DNA of 64,000 nucleotides from Telmatobacter sp. DSM 110680 (GTDB lineage: Bacteria > Acidobacteriota > Terriglobia > Terriglobales > Acidobacteriaceae): the NCBI RefSeq assembly GCF_039994875.1, contig NZ_CP121196.1:1426001-1490000 (forward strand). Direction: 5' to 3'. The notes below the pieces were generated by a model. That model was not told the origin of the DNA, ran no database searches, and saw nothing but the letters and a program-made list of their open reading frames with translations. The translations under genes and the position numbers were made by a program. Shown here piece by piece: positions 52,919 through 62,554 of this stretch (position 1 is the stretch's first letter; every line of letters begins with the position of its first letter).

Positions 52919-55477
52919 ATGACCGATCGGGAACTGCTGGCGCAGATCGCACGTTCCGCTGGCGGCAAAGCCGGATACAAGCAGCTTGTCCGCGAACTCG
53001 GCCTCGGCGGAGGCCGCGAGCGCCGTCTTCTCCTCGAACAGCTAGCCCGCATGACGGCACGCGGCGATCTCGTCAAGACAGACCGCGAGCATTGGAGCAT
53101 TCCCAGAAAGACCACCGGCGGTACCCGCGATAACCTCATCGCCGGACGCCTCGACCTGCATCGAGACGGCTACGGATTCGTGCGCCCGAATGCCCGCCAG
53201 GGAGTCGCGAAAGAAGACGACGTGTTCATCCCACCCGACGAGATCAACGGCGCCATGCAAGGCGATCAGGTACTCGTTGAACTCGCTCCACCCCGTAATG
53301 ATGGCCGCCGTCTCGGCCGCATCGCCCGCATTCTCGAGCGCCGCAACCCCACCGTCGTCGGCGTATTTCACTACGCTCGCTCCGAACGCGAAATGGGAAA
53401 TAAAGTCATCCCCTTCGACGAGCGCATGACGCAGCACATCGTCATCCCCTACGGCCAGGAGATGCCGGAGACTGAGCAACCGGCCACGCCGCATCGCGTT
53501 CTCGGCAGCGAAGCAGCCGCAGCATCTCCCCACCCAGACGACCTTGAAGGCCTCGTAGTCGACGTCGAAATCACGAGCTGGCCCACGCCTACACGTCCGC
53601 CCATTGGTCGCATCATTGAAATCCTCGGTGATCCCGACGACTTCGGCGTCGACGTTGAGATGATGATCCGCAAGCATCAGCTTCCTCGCGTTTTTCCGGA
53701 CAAAGTATTGGCCGAGGCCCGTGCCGTCGCATTTCTCGATGATGTCGAAGTCAATCGCCGCCGCGATTTCCGCGAACTCCCCATCGTCACCATCGACGGC
53801 GAAACTGCGAAAGATTTTGACGATGCAATCCTCGTCACCGAGCGCCCCGATGGCGGATACGAACTTCAGGTCCACATCGCCGACGTCGCCGAGTACGTAG
53901 GCTCGGGCACAGACCTTGACCTTGAAGCGCGCCTGCGCGGCAACAGCGTCTATTTCCCTGATCGCGCCATCCCCATGCTTCCGCAGGAACTATCAACCGA
54001 TATCTGCAGCCTTCGCCCCCATGAAGACCGTCTCGTTCTGAGCTGCATCATGCAACTCAGTTCAGCCGGTCGCATAGAGAGTTTCGAAATCGTCGAAGGC
54101 GTCATCCGTTCCGCCGAGCGCATGACCTACACCGCCGTGCACGCGATCCTTGAAGGCGACGCGGAAACCCGCGTCCGCTATGCCCCCCTGGTCGCAGACT
54201 TCGAGCGCATGCGCCACCTCGCCGGATTGATGAATAGACGCCGCGAAGAGCGCGGCTCCATTGACTTCGATCTTCCCGAGCCTGTCATCGAATTCGACGA
54301 GCAGGGCCAGATGCGCGGAGTCACCAAGTCAGAGCGCACCTGGGCCAACCGTCTCATCGAAGAATTCATGCTCGCAGCTAACGAGTGCGTCGCTACCTGG
54401 ATTGAAGATCTGGGCGTGCCTTCGCTCTATCGTATCCACGAAAAGCCTGAGCCGCGTCGTGTCGTGCAATTCGAAGAACTCGCCTCCAGCTTCGGCTATA
54501 CCCTTGGCCTGGGTGCGCTGCCCGTCAAACGCATTCAAACCCGCGGTGATCGTCGCGATGCGCAGCGCACCGGCCGCAGTGTCCGCACGCATGAAGTGCC
54601 GGAAGACATTGCTGTCACACCAAAGATGTATCAGAAACTCACTAAGCGCATCGAAGGCAAACCTGAGGAGCGCATTCTCAGCTACCTGATGCTCCGTTCT
54701 CTCAGCCAGGCGCGCTACTCCGAGATCAACGAAGGCCACTTCGCCCTGGCTGCACCCACCTACACGCATTTCACTTCGCCCATCCGCCGCTATCCCGACC
54801 TCATCGTGCACCGCATTACAAAGTCGTTGTTGCGCGATGGAGTTGTCGGCAAAGCGGAAGTCGCGGAAGGCCGTCACAGTTCGCCATGGACCCATCCCCA
54901 CGAGGCGCTCAAGGGCATCGTCATCCATCACGCCAAAAAACTGAAGCCGGGGGAAGGCTTCAGCGGGGAACCACCCATTCCCGAGGTCGAACTGGCACAG
55001 ATCGCAGAAGAGACCAGCCAAACAGAGCGCCGCGCTGCTGAGGCCGAACGAGAACTGGTGGAATGGAAGAAAGTTCGTTTCATGCAGGATCGCGTCGGTG
55101 AGGAATTTGCAGCGCTGGTCCTCAATCCCACCAAGTACGGTCTGTTCGTCGAGCTGACCGACCTGTTTGTCGAAGGCCTGGTGCCCATCGACACCCTGCG
55201 CGACGACCGTTACACATTCCGCGAGAACACCCACGAAATCGTTGGCGACCGCTGGGGCCGAACCTTCCGCGCAGGCGACCGCGTGCAGGTAATCCTCGAT
55301 CGCATCCTTGCACAGGAACGCCGGCTGCAATTTTCAATTGTGGAAGAAGGCATCACGCTCACCGGCAAAAAGCAACCGAAGGCCTCGCCCAGTTCTAAGA
55401 AAAATCGGCGCAAGGACAGCTCAAATTCGGGATCGAAAAAGAAGAACCGCCATGTCAGGAAATCAAAGCGCCGCTAG
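52919..55477 (+). CDS. rnr: Ribonuclease R
   Basis: The start is the ATG at 52919; a TTG at 52901 is possible. The 852-residue product has an N-terminal winged helix (MTDRELLAQIARSAGGKAGY), cold-shock domains, an RNB catalytic domain with metal ligands in DFDDAI (Asp299, Asp301, Asp302) and HFTSPIRRYPDLIVHR, an S1 domain (KYGLFVELTDLFVEGLVPID), and a Lys/Arg-rich tail. It degrades structured RNA processively 3' to 5'. Full family length. Confidence 0.95.
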   Translation: MTDRELLAQIARSAGGKAGYKQLVRELGLGGGRERRLLLEQLARMTARGDLVKTDREHWSIPRKTTGGTRDNLIAGRLDLHRDGYGFVRPNARQGVAKEDDVFIPPDEINGAMQGDQVLVELAPPRNDGRRLGRIARILERRNPTVVGVFHYARSEREMGNKVIPFDERMTQHIVIPYGQEMPETEQPATPHRVLGSEAAAASPHPDDLEGLVVDVEITSWPTPTRPPIGRIIEILGDPDDFGVDVEMMIRKHQLPRVFPDKVLAEARAVAFLDDVEVNRRRDFRELPIVTIDGETAKDFDDAILVTERPDGGYELQVHIADVAEYVGSGTDLDLEARLRGNSVYFPDRAIPMLPQELSTDICSLRPHEDRLVLSCIMQLSSAGRIESFEIVEGVIRSAERMTYTAVHAILEGDAETRVRYAPLVADFERMRHLAGLMNRRREERGSIDFDLPEPVIEFDEQGQMRGVTKSERTWANRLIEEFMLAANECVATWIEDLGVPSLYRIHEKPEPRRVVQFEELASSFGYTLGLGALPVKRIQTRGDRRDAQRTGRSVRTHEVPEDIAVTPKMYQKLTKRIEGKPEERILSYLMLRSLSQARYSEINEGHFALAAPTYTHFTSPIRRYPDLIVHRITKSLLRDGVVGKAEVAEGRHSSPWTHPHEALKGIVIHHAKKLKPGEGFSGEPPIPEVELAQIAEETSQTERRAAEAERELVEWKKVRFMQDRVGEEFAALVLNPTKYGLFVELTDLFVEGLVPIDTLRDDRYTFRENTHEIVGDRWGRTFRAGDRVQVILDRILAQERRLQFSIVEEGITLTGKKQPKASPSSKKNRRKDSSNSGSKKKNRHVRKSKRR

Positions 55478-55494
55478 ACTGCGATCCCCGAGGC

Positions 55495-55857
55495 CTAGCC
55501 CTTCATCGCGAGCTTTTCGGCAATGGACCCGAGGAGCGGGATCCTGAACCGCCTGCCATTCATAGCCTGGATAACGCAAACCAGCCAGAGAATGAGCCAG
55601 AGCAGCAAAATGATCCTCAGCGTATAGGCGAGAGCGGCTGTCCCCAGAAACAGGGTTAGAAGCGCGATGGCTCCAAGAATGATGTCGACCACAAATGCCG
55701 TGATACACAACAACACCGACTGCCACGCGTGAAAGCGAACGTAGCTGCTTTCCTTATACGGCGGAAGAAGAAGAAAGACGATGCCCGGGATAAACGTGAA
55801 GTAAGAAATCGCGCCAGCCGCGTTGTCTGAAATTCCGGTTCGAGTCGCTACGGTCAT
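55495..55857 (-). CDS. DUF4870-type membrane protein
   Basis: The start is the ATG at 55857 with AGGA six bases upstream; the frame is open to 55995. The 120-residue product starts DNAAGAISYFTFIPGIVFLL and has three or four membrane helices with the internal motif SSYVRFHAWQSVLL. That FHAWQS motif after the first helix is typical of the DUF4870/Tic20-like family. Function unknown. Convergent with rnr. Confidence 0.8.
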   Translation of the reverse strand: MTVATRTGISDNAAGAISYFTFIPGIVFLLLPPYKESSYVRFHAWQSVLLCITAFVVDIILGAIALLTLFLGTAALAYTLRIILLLWLILWLVCVIQAMNGRRFRIPLLGSIAEKLAMKG

Positions 55858-56082
55858 AACAATCCTCTCCTGCCCCGAATGATCGATTCCACGATTGATT
55901 CCGGAATCGCCTCCAGGATTTTTCAGACTTCCACATTGCGGCTCGGCTCGGGGCAAACCCAATCCGTAACCCACAACATAGGCTTGGTCATGCAACAGGA
56001 TTTACTTAAAGAAAGCGCCTGAGCACAGGGAAAGTCAAGCGGAATCACGGCATTGGCCGCTCCCCGGTACTGTGGGGATCAC

Positions 56083-56778
56083 TTAGAACAGTTGCTGCTG
56101 CACCGGCTGCTCGGTCAACAAATCCGGATCGTCATTGCGCACGTTGCCTACCCGCTGGTCCACGGCCCAAATCCGCATCTTTTCGGCCGGATATGGTCGT
56201 AGTAAGTCAACCGGGGGTCGTGTCGGGTCGCCGGGATCCATCCATCGCGCATAGTCGTGCGGCGCCAGGATCACCGGCATGCGATCATGCACTTTCTCGG
56301 CCAACTCGTTGGGATCGGTTGTCAAAATCGTGAAACTCTCCAGCGGCTCGCCTTCCTTCGGTTTCCAACGCTCCCATAGACCCGCAAAAGAGTATGGCTC
56401 CCCACTCTGCATCCCAAAAGCAAATGGCTGCTTAGTCTTCCCTCCAGCATGCTGCCACTCGTAAAACGCATCCGCCGGAATCAGGCAGCGCCGCGATTTC
56501 AGTGCTTCCCGGTAAACGGGTTTTGCGGCTACCTCTTCGGCGCGCGCATTGATGGTCGTGTATCCGATTTTGGCGTCCTTCGCCCAGAACGGAACCAGCC
56601 CCCAGCGCATCAGCGCAAACTCTGGCTTGCCTGTATCTGCGTTCAAGCGCACCGCCGGTTGGGTGCTCTGCGGAGCAGCGTTATATGTCGGCGCGAACCA
56701 AGGCATGTCCTCGATGTCCACGCCGAACCAGTCGGCAAGAACTTCCTGCGTAGATCGACGCGCAAACCGGCCGCACAT
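56083..56778 (-). CDS. SRAP/HMCES-family protein (YedK-like abasic-site shield)
   Basis: The product is 231 residues and starts MCGRFARRS, so removal of Met exposes Cys2, which forms a thiazolidine with abasic sites in single-stranded DNA. Other key elements are TYNAAPQSTQPAV, MRWGLVPFWAKD, TINARAEEV, ADAFYEWQ (catalytic Glu) and VHDRMPVIL (His). All are present. It protects abasic sites at replication forks. Stand-alone, divergent from yggX. Confidence 0.93.
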   Translation of the reverse strand: MCGRFARRSTQEVLADWFGVDIEDMPWFAPTYNAAPQSTQPAVRLNADTGKPEFALMRWGLVPFWAKDAKIGYTTINARAEEVAAKPVYREALKSRRCLIPADAFYEWQHAGGKTKQPFAFGMQSGEPYSFAGLWERWKPKEGEPLESFTILTTDPNELAEKVHDRMPVILAPHDYARWMDPGDPTRPPVDLLRPYPAEKMRIWAVDQRVGNVRNDDPDLLTEQPVQQQLF

Positions 56779-56881
56779 GCCCTCAGAATAGCTGGCCGCC
56801 CGCCAGTTCCACCAAGCGCCTGCCGGTTGACCTCAAAAGCGCCGTGCACCATCCAATACAATGAAATCAGGAGCTGGAACG

Positions 56882-57154
56882 ATGGCGCATATGGTTTTTT
56901 GTGTTCGCAACAAGCAGGAGATGGAGGGTCTCGATGAGCCGCCCTTCGATTCGGAGTTTGGTCAGAAGATTTATAAGAACGTCTCGAAAGCCGCATGGGC
57001 CGAATGGGTCGACCGGCAGAAGATGTTGCTGAACGAGTACCGCCTTCAGCCCTGGACCCCCCAGGCGCAGAGTTTCCTGGTCGAACAGATGGAGCAGTTC
57101 TTCTTTGGCGAGGGCTCCGCGCTCCCGTCGGAGTTCGTGCCACCATCTCACTAA
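56882..57154 (+). CDS. yggX: Probable Fe(2+)-trafficking protein (YggX family)
   Basis: The start is the ATG at 56882 with AGGAG nine bases upstream; an upstream ATG at 56861 lies before that site. The 90-residue product has VFCVRNKQEMEGLDEPPF with the conserved Cys, then GQKIYKNVSKAAWAEWVDRQ and KMLLNEYRL, the family signature. It protects Fe-S clusters and limits free iron. Divergent from the SRAP gene. Confidence 0.92.
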   Translation: MAHMVFCVRNKQEMEGLDEPPFDSEFGQKIYKNVSKAAWAEWVDRQKMLLNEYRLQPWTPQAQSFLVEQMEQFFFGEGSALPSEFVPPSH

Positions 57155-57279
57155 AAGGCGGCGTGGCGTGCGGCTCTCATCGATTTGCAATTACCTGCCG
57201 GTTCGAGTAGTAAAGACGGCGTTAGTCCGCAGAAGTCCGAAGCCTCCTCGCGCTGGTGTAAACTGAATCAGAACCCCAT

Positions 57280-57303
57280 GGGCCGGCTCATACGAGCCGG
57301 CCC
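57280..57303. terminator. GC-rich hairpin between yggX and tRNA-Pro
   Basis: GGGCCGGCTC-atac-GAGCCGGCCC is a perfect 10-bp stem with a 4-base loop. No T-run follows, so it may be a weak terminator for yggX or a structure before the tRNA, which starts 8 bases later. Confidence 0.5.
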
Positions 57304-57311
57304 GACTGTGT

Positions 57312-57388
57312 CGGGACGTGGCTCAGCCTGGTAGAGCACTCGCTTGGGGTGCGAGGGGTCGGCAGTTCGAATCTGCCCGTCCCGACCA
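57312..57388 (+). tRNA. tRNA-Pro, anticodon GGG
   Basis: The cloverleaf is complete: acceptor CGGGACG/CGTCCCG (57312-57318 with 57378-57384), D-arm GCTC...GAGC, anticodon stem CTCGC/GCGAG with loop TTGGGGT (anticodon GGG at 57346-57348), T-arm GGCAG-TTCGAAT-CTGCC, discriminator A and an encoded CCA. No adjacent integration event is seen. Confidence 0.96.
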
Positions 57389-57469
57389 TTTTGTCTTACC
57401 TAAGATTTCAACCGGCCTAGGTCCCAGTGGACGACCCACGAAGTACTCCACTCTTGGAACCTGCCCTAA

Positions 57470-57497
57470 AAAAGAGCGGCCGCGAGGTCGCTCTTTT
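57470..57497 (+). terminator. Rho-independent terminator downstream of tRNA-Pro
   Basis: AAAAGAGCG pairs with CGCTCTTTT around a 10-base loop, with TTTT at the end of the stem. It lies 80 bp after the tRNA and also downstream of the minus-strand zinc-ribbon gene, so it may serve both. Confidence 0.8.
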
Positions 57498-57524
57498 GTG
57501 CGTCTTTTGAGCGCGAAGAGAGGC

Positions 57525-57803
57525 TCAGATGCTCTCAACCTTCTTGTTCCTGAGAGATTGCCCTACGTGAATGGGTGGGTAATCGCAATCTGCAAGAACC
57601 CACTCCCTGTTCTTTCCGTCCGTCAGATCTGAGTCGAACAAGATAACTGTCTTGCAATGCCCGCAGCGGAACCCCAGGGATCCTTTGACCCAGTTGGTTT
57701 TTTTGAACCAGCCAAGATCGGCTGGTCCCACCTTAAGGGCGCTCTGGCAACTTCCGCATTTCACCTTCTGTGTCCATTCGGTTCCAACTGAAATGATTTC
57801 CAT
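57525..57803 (-). CDS. Small zinc-ribbon protein of unknown function
   Basis: The product is 92 residues with a strong AGGAG six bases upstream of ATG. Two CxxC pairs, KCGSCQSA and FRCGHCKT, lie about 30 residues apart and form a likely zinc ribbon. The rest is beta-rich, with the C-terminal part ADCDYPPIHVGQ. No membrane segment. Family unknown to me; the ribosome site and paired Cys motifs argue that it is real. Confidence 0.65.
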   Translation of the reverse strand: MEIISVGTEWTQKVKCGSCQSALKVGPADLGWFKKTNWVKGSLGFRCGHCKTVILFDSDLTDGKNREWVLADCDYPPIHVGQSLRNKKVESI

Positions 57804-58115
57804 TCGTATCTCCTCTTGCGATCGCGGGTTGTCGCTTTGCTGGGCCCTGGGTCGGTAAGGCCCGGTGAGAAGTCGCTACACAGGCAGTAAGGTAAGTCAT
57901 CAGACACTTCTCTGGCCGGGTGCTAGGGATTTTAATCGACAACGCCGCATCGCAAGCAAGCATCTTCCGCATTGCCACGATCTTTTTTTAGTCTCAACGA
58001 AAGGGAAGCGCAGCACATTCCGTTCTGCCGCTGTTAATAATGGCACGTGCAGAAATGCGAGGTCACGTGTACGTTTCTTCTTGGTGGATTTTGGTAGTTG
58101 CTTTAAATCGGAAAG
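57804..58115. other. Intergenic region, possible leader of the zinc-ribbon gene
   Basis: This 312-bp gap lies upstream of the zinc-ribbon gene and downstream of the MerR gene, both on the minus strand. On the minus strand an AT-rich ATTAAAAT near 57930 is preceded by TTGCTT at about 17 bases, a weak promoter candidate, which would leave a leader of about 130 bases. GC-rich inverted stretches (GGGCCCTGGG and its partners near 57840-57870) could fold. I recognise no known RNA family and no credible gene. Confidence 0.35.
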
Positions 58116-58646
58116 CTAGGCGTCAAACAGTGAGCCGGAAGCATTCTCCAATGCGGGGGGGCGTGCGGCTCTACGGCGTAGCGGCTGCACCGGGGGTATG
58201 GTCGCGGTCGCCGGAGAACCTAGTATGCCGGCAATCTCGCGCAACTCGGCACGGGCTCGACCGATAACCTCCGCAAGCTTGTCGTGCTTCTTCGTAACAG
58301 CCGATGCAGGCGCCTGTACCTGCGCAGCAGGAACTGCGGTTGCAGCCTGCGGCTCGGATCCAGACCGGCGCGCTTGCCCCAGCGCTTGGCGCGCACCCGA
58401 GAGCGTATAGCCTTCGCCATACACAAGTCTCTTGATCTCGACTGCGATCTCTACATCGCGCTTGCGATAGAGCCGTTGCCCCGTGCCGCTCTTGTTTGGC
58501 TTTAGCTGAGGAAACTGCGACTCCCAGAACCGCAGCACATAAGGCTCGATCTTGCAAATACGCGCCACGTCTCCAATTTTGAAATAGAGACGGTCTGGTA
58601 TTGTCGGGGTCTCGACGGCGCGCTTCGGGGATGGATGCGATGCCAT
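58116..58646 (-). CDS. MerR-family transcriptional regulator
   Basis: The product is 176 residues. The N-terminal winged helix is typical of MerR: YFKIGDVARICKIEPYVLRF followed by WESQFPQLKP, then QRLYRKRDVEIAVEIKRLVY and GYTLSGARQAL. The C-terminal part is a variable Ala/Pro/Gln linker with a short coiled coil (HDKLAEVIGRARAELREIAG) and no clear ligand domain. This short form is common in acidobacteria. Target genes are not evident. Confidence 0.88.
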   Translation of the reverse strand: MASHPSPKRAVETPTIPDRLYFKIGDVARICKIEPYVLRFWESQFPQLKPNKSGTGQRLYRKRDVEIAVEIKRLVYGEGYTLSGARQALGQARRSGSEPQAATAVPAAQVQAPASAVTKKHDKLAEVIGRARAELREIAGILGSPATATIPPVQPLRRRAARPPALENASGSLFDA

Positions 58647-58917
58647 AGCTAATACTTAAGGCCCGCGCAATTACTGCGGGATCACTGCTCTCGCAATTCC
58701 TGAGTCAATGTGTCACGAAGCCATTCCACTCAAGTCGACGCGACCATCAGGGAGCGGCGACCTTCCGCAGTCAAAGAAAAGTGACGGCAACTCAGGAACT
58801 GCCGTTAGACGCAGTATAGGCCACCACTTGCACCTGAAGTGAAGCAAAATCCACGCCGCCGTCGCTTTCTCGCCACGAATCTTGTTGAAAATCAGGCTAA
58901 AACTGCATGATTCAGCC

Positions 58918-60024
58918 TTACTTCGCCCGCTCCACCGCTGCTCGCGCAATCGATCCCTGCGGTGCCGCGCGCAAATACTGCACTGGCCAGCTCGCGGTTT
59001 CGCCCAGTTTTGCAGCTGCATGCAGAGGCCAGTAAGGATCGCGCAGCATCTCCCGCGCCAGCAGAACGATGTCCGCTTCGCCATTGGCCACGATGTCGTT
59101 CGCCTGCTTTGCTTCCGTAATCATCCCCACCGCAGCCGTCGGCATTCCCGTTTCTTTGCGAATCCGTGCTGCAAACGGGACCTGGTATCCCGGCCCCAGA
59201 GGAATCTTCACGTGCGGCACCTGTCCGCCCGACGATACATCCACTAAGTCGACGCCATGCTCGCGCAGTTTCGCCGCCAGCAAAACCGACTCATCGGCAG
59301 TCCAACCGCCCTCGGCCCAGTCCGTCGCCGAGATGCGGACAAACAGTGGCAAGTGATCGGGCCACGCCGCTCGAACCGCGTCTGTCACCTCCAGCAGGAG
59401 CCGGATGCGGTTGTCGAAACTGCCGCCGTATTGATCGACCCGCTGGTTAGCCAGCGGCGACAGAAACTCGTGCAGGAGGTATCCGTGCGCAGCGTGAATC
59501 TCCACGACGTCGAACCCGGCTTTGTCGGCGCGCTTTGCCGCATCCGCAAACGCACTCACTACGCCCGCAATCTCCGCCTCATCCAGCGCTTTGGGCACCG
59601 CATAGCTCGGCGAGAAAGCAATCGCGCTCGGCCCCTCCGGCTCCCATCGTCCTTCTTCCGAGGTCAGCAGCCGCTCTCCGCCAAACGGCGCCGTCATGCT
59701 TCCCTTGCGTCCCGCATGAGCAAGCTGCATCCCTGCCCGCGCGCCTTGCGCATGAATGAACCGAACGATCTGCGCAAGCTTTGCGATGTGCTCATCCTTC
59801 CAGATGCCCAGGTCGTTAATCGAGATTAGGCCCTCCGGCATCACCGCCGAGGCCTCCGTCATCACCAGCCCCGCACCACCCTGCGCGCGAGCGCCAAGAT
59901 GAACCAGGTGCCAGTCATTCGCGAACCCGTCCTCCGAAGAGTACTCACACATCGGCGAAACGCCAATGCGATTAGGAAACACCACAGACTGCAATTGAAA
60001 AGGCGAGAAAAGAGGATGGCTCAT
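58918..60024 (-). CDS. Old Yellow Enzyme-family NADPH/flavin oxidoreductase (YqjM-like)
   Basis: The start is the ATG at 60024 (MSHPLFSPFQLQSVVFPNRI); upstream in-frame ATGs add an unrelated leader. The 368-residue FMN barrel has SPMCEYSSEDGFANDWHLVH (the Cys that tunes FMN in YqjM-type enzymes), QLAHAGRKGS, EIHAAHGYLLHEFLSP (active-site His pair) and YGGSFDNRIRLLLE. It reduces activated C=C bonds with NADPH. No pathway partner is adjacent. Confidence 0.93.
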   Translation of the reverse strand: MSHPLFSPFQLQSVVFPNRIGVSPMCEYSSEDGFANDWHLVHLGARAQGGAGLVMTEASAVMPEGLISINDLGIWKDEHIAKLAQIVRFIHAQGARAGMQLAHAGRKGSMTAPFGGERLLTSEEGRWEPEGPSAIAFSPSYAVPKALDEAEIAGVVSAFADAAKRADKAGFDVVEIHAAHGYLLHEFLSPLANQRVDQYGGSFDNRIRLLLEVTDAVRAAWPDHLPLFVRISATDWAEGGWTADESVLLAAKLREHGVDLVDVSSGGQVPHVKIPLGPGYQVPFAARIRKETGMPTAAVGMITEAKQANDIVANGEADIVLLAREMLRDPYWPLHAAAKLGETASWPVQYLRAAPQGSIARAAVERAK

Positions 60025-60164
60025 AAGGTATTTAGTATTCCGTTCATTTATAGATGATTCTGCGCCCAACTTCGACGCATAGGTTTCACTCTTCATCAAA
60101 GTGTTACTGACGAGTTGCCCACCACTCGGGACCTTCATTCGTTCTGATGGGCTGAACTACTGAA

Positions 60165-60659
60165 TTAACCAGCCACATGAGATTGCCACCATGTGGGCTT
60201 CTTCACAAAAAGGGTGACTTGACCGGGAACAGGCGTGAGTTTTCGACTGATCTTGGTGGGGCACCAAATGCCGCCAGCGGAATCCGGCTTACCGATCACG
60301 CCCATCGACTCAATCTCTTGAAGCGTTGCCTCCACTCCACTCCCGCAACCCTCCTTGTGGTTGTTTGGGACGGCATCAAGCTCGATCTTATTCCCGGATC
60401 GACAAGAGAACGGCACATCTGCGGTACCGGTTTTATCGGTCACCGCGTACATAATCGGGGAGTGTGAAATTTCATCGCACATATAGGAGACATCGACTCC
60501 GGCTTGAGGCTTACCATCAAGCGCATCGAGGACCAAGACTCGCACGGTCGGTGAATTGGTTTGGTGCTCCGATAACGATTGCGCCGCTACTATTTCGGCC
60601 GCAACAGAGAACACAATCAGGGCAAGCTTGCTCGTTGCCCTACTTCTTGTGATCTTCAT
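60165..60659 (-). CDS. Secreted protein with a carboxypeptidase-regulatory-like fold
   Basis: The product is 164 residues: signal peptide (1-26, ending IVAAQ), then a beta-sandwich beginning VRVLVLDALDGKPQAGVDVS, the pattern of bacterial Ig-like/CarboxypepD-reg domains. Cys in YMCDE, FSCRSG, KEGCGSG and IWCPTK suggest two disulphides. Function unknown. Stand-alone gene. Confidence 0.7.
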   Translation of the reverse strand: MKITRSRATSKLALIVFSVAAEIVAAQSLSEHQTNSPTVRVLVLDALDGKPQAGVDVSYMCDEISHSPIMYAVTDKTGTADVPFSCRSGNKIELDAVPNNHKEGCGSGVEATLQEIESMGVIGKPDSAGGIWCPTKISRKLTPVPGQVTLFVKKPTWWQSHVAG

Positions 60660-60835
60660 GCCGGTGATTGTAGTGGTTCGCCCTGCTTGGCGATTGGTTC
60701 AAGTGTGACACTTCTCTGACTGAGACAGCCCCGCAAAAGAGTGATCCGGGGCGAATTACCGCCAACTCGTCAGTAACAAACCAATAGATGGCCCTACATG
60801 GGCCGACGCGGCGTGTCCGCTTTCGGGGCTCTCTG

Positions 60836-62554
60836 CTATGGCCGATACCCCGACCCCCGCAGCACCTTCCCCGGCAGCGCCCCGGTCATCTTGCCCTGCG
60901 CGATCACCGGCACCCCATTCACCAGCACATATTCCATTCCCACCGAGAGCTGATTGGGCTCCTCGAACGTTGCCTTGTCCGTAATCTTCTCCGGATCGAA
61001 GACCACCACATCGCCCCACATCCCCTGCTTCAGCACCCCGCGATCCGTCAGCCGCATCCTCTGCGCCGGCAACGCCGAAAACTTGCGAATCGCATCCGCC
61101 AGCGTCAGTTCCTTCTCTTCGCGCACATACTTGCGCAGAACCCGCGGAAACGTCCCATAAGCCCGCGGATGCGGATGCTCACCGCCCAGAATCCCTTCGG
61201 GCGCTGTCCCCTGCGAGTCGTTGTCAAACGACACCCACGGCTGTTTCAGCGCCAGCTTCACATCCGGCTCATCCATGCCGAACACCGCAACCTCGGTGAA
61301 CCCCTTGTCCTTGATCAACAGATCGCACAGAGCATCAATCGCATCCTCATGCCATAGCGCAGCCACATCTGAAAGCCGCTTCCCCTGCAGCGGAACCAAC
61401 TCCGGATTCTGCACCACCGCAATCAGAATGGCCTCCGGCCCGGGAACCTCCTGCCACTCGTTATCCCAGTCCTCACCTGCTGAATCCTTGCCGTTGCTGG
61501 TCATATCTTTGCGAATTCGCGCCCGCATCGCCGGATCTTTTAAGCGCTCCACCAGCTTCACATCGCCGCCATCATGCGCCCACGGCGGAACAAATGCAGA
61601 GAACGTGTTGAACCAAGCTGTATACGCATAGGTATTCGCACTCACATCCACGCCTGCAGCCCGCGCCGCATTGATGCGATCGATTATCTGCGGCATCTTT
61701 CCCCAGTTCGCTTTTCCGGCGGCTTTCAAATGCCAGATCTCTACCGGAATCTGCGCCTCACGTCCAATCCGCGTTGCTTCATCAATCGACTCCAGCACCG
61801 CATCGCCCTCACTGCGCATGTGCGTCGCATAGATGCCGCCATACTTCGACGCCTCGCGCGCCAGCGCAATCAACTCCTCTGTCTTCGCATAAGGAGCAGG
61901 CGTGTACTGCAGCGCCGTTGACAAGCCCATCGCCCCATCACGCATCGCCTGGTCGACGAGCTTTTTCATCTGCTCCAGTTGCTCTTGCGTCGGCTGCACA
62001 TCCGCATCCCCCAGCACCATCCTCCGCACTGAAGTCGCACCCACATACGTCGCGAGGTTAATCCCCATGCCCTGTTTCTCAAGCCGAGCAAAATACTCAC
62101 GCAGAGTGTGCCAGTCCGGCGTGATGTGCAGATGCGCGTAGCCCGAGTGATCCGCCGTCAGCATCGCATCGTTCAACGGAGCCACCGAGCCGCCCTCGCC
62201 CGTGATCTCCGTCGTGATTCCCTGGTAGATCTTCGACGGCAGCCGCGGATCAACAAGGATCGTCAACTCCGATTGCCCCAGCATGTCGATGAATCCGGGC
62301 GCAACCACCTTTCCCTGCGCGTCAATCTTCTGTTTCGCCGCCGCGCCGCTCAAGTCGCCGATCGCCGCAATCCGCCCGTCGCGAATCCCCACATCCCCTG
62401 AGTACCAGGGTGAACCCGTCCCATCGATTATCTGACCGTGCAGGATTACTACGTCGAAAGGTCCCTGCTTTTCCTGCTCTTGAGCGCCAAGCGCAATTGA
62501 GCCCAACATTCCCACAGCACAAAACAGCGCAAAATTTCTGGCCATCGATAGCAT
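60836..62554 (-). CDS. Secreted amidohydrolase of the N-acyl-D-amino-acid deacylase group, divergent metal site
   Basis: The start is the ATG at 62554 with GAGG six bases upstream. The 572-residue product has a signal peptide (ending ALGAQ) and an amidohydrolase fold: DVVILHGQIIDGTGSPWYSG, APGFIDMLGQSE, GGIYATHMRSEG, VEIWHLKAAGKANWGK, GEHPHPRAYGTFPRVL. In classical D-aminoacylases the strand after GFID carries HxH and a later Cys also binds zinc; here these positions are Leu92/Gln94 and a Gly (TGEGGS). The two later His are kept. It may be mononuclear or use other ligands. Substrate uncertain. Confidence 0.85.
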   Translation of the reverse strand: MLSMARNFALFCAVGMLGSIALGAQEQEKQGPFDVVILHGQIIDGTGSPWYSGDVGIRDGRIAAIGDLSGAAAKQKIDAQGKVVAPGFIDMLGQSELTILVDPRLPSKIYQGITTEITGEGGSVAPLNDAMLTADHSGYAHLHITPDWHTLREYFARLEKQGMGINLATYVGATSVRRMVLGDADVQPTQEQLEQMKKLVDQAMRDGAMGLSTALQYTPAPYAKTEELIALAREASKYGGIYATHMRSEGDAVLESIDEATRIGREAQIPVEIWHLKAAGKANWGKMPQIIDRINAARAAGVDVSANTYAYTAWFNTFSAFVPPWAHDGGDVKLVERLKDPAMRARIRKDMTSNGKDSAGEDWDNEWQEVPGPEAILIAVVQNPELVPLQGKRLSDVAALWHEDAIDALCDLLIKDKGFTEVAVFGMDEPDVKLALKQPWVSFDNDSQGTAPEGILGGEHPHPRAYGTFPRVLRKYVREEKELTLADAIRKFSALPAQRMRLTDRGVLKQGMWGDVVVFDPEKITDKATFEEPNQLSVGMEYVLVNGVPVIAQGKMTGALPGKVLRGSGYRP

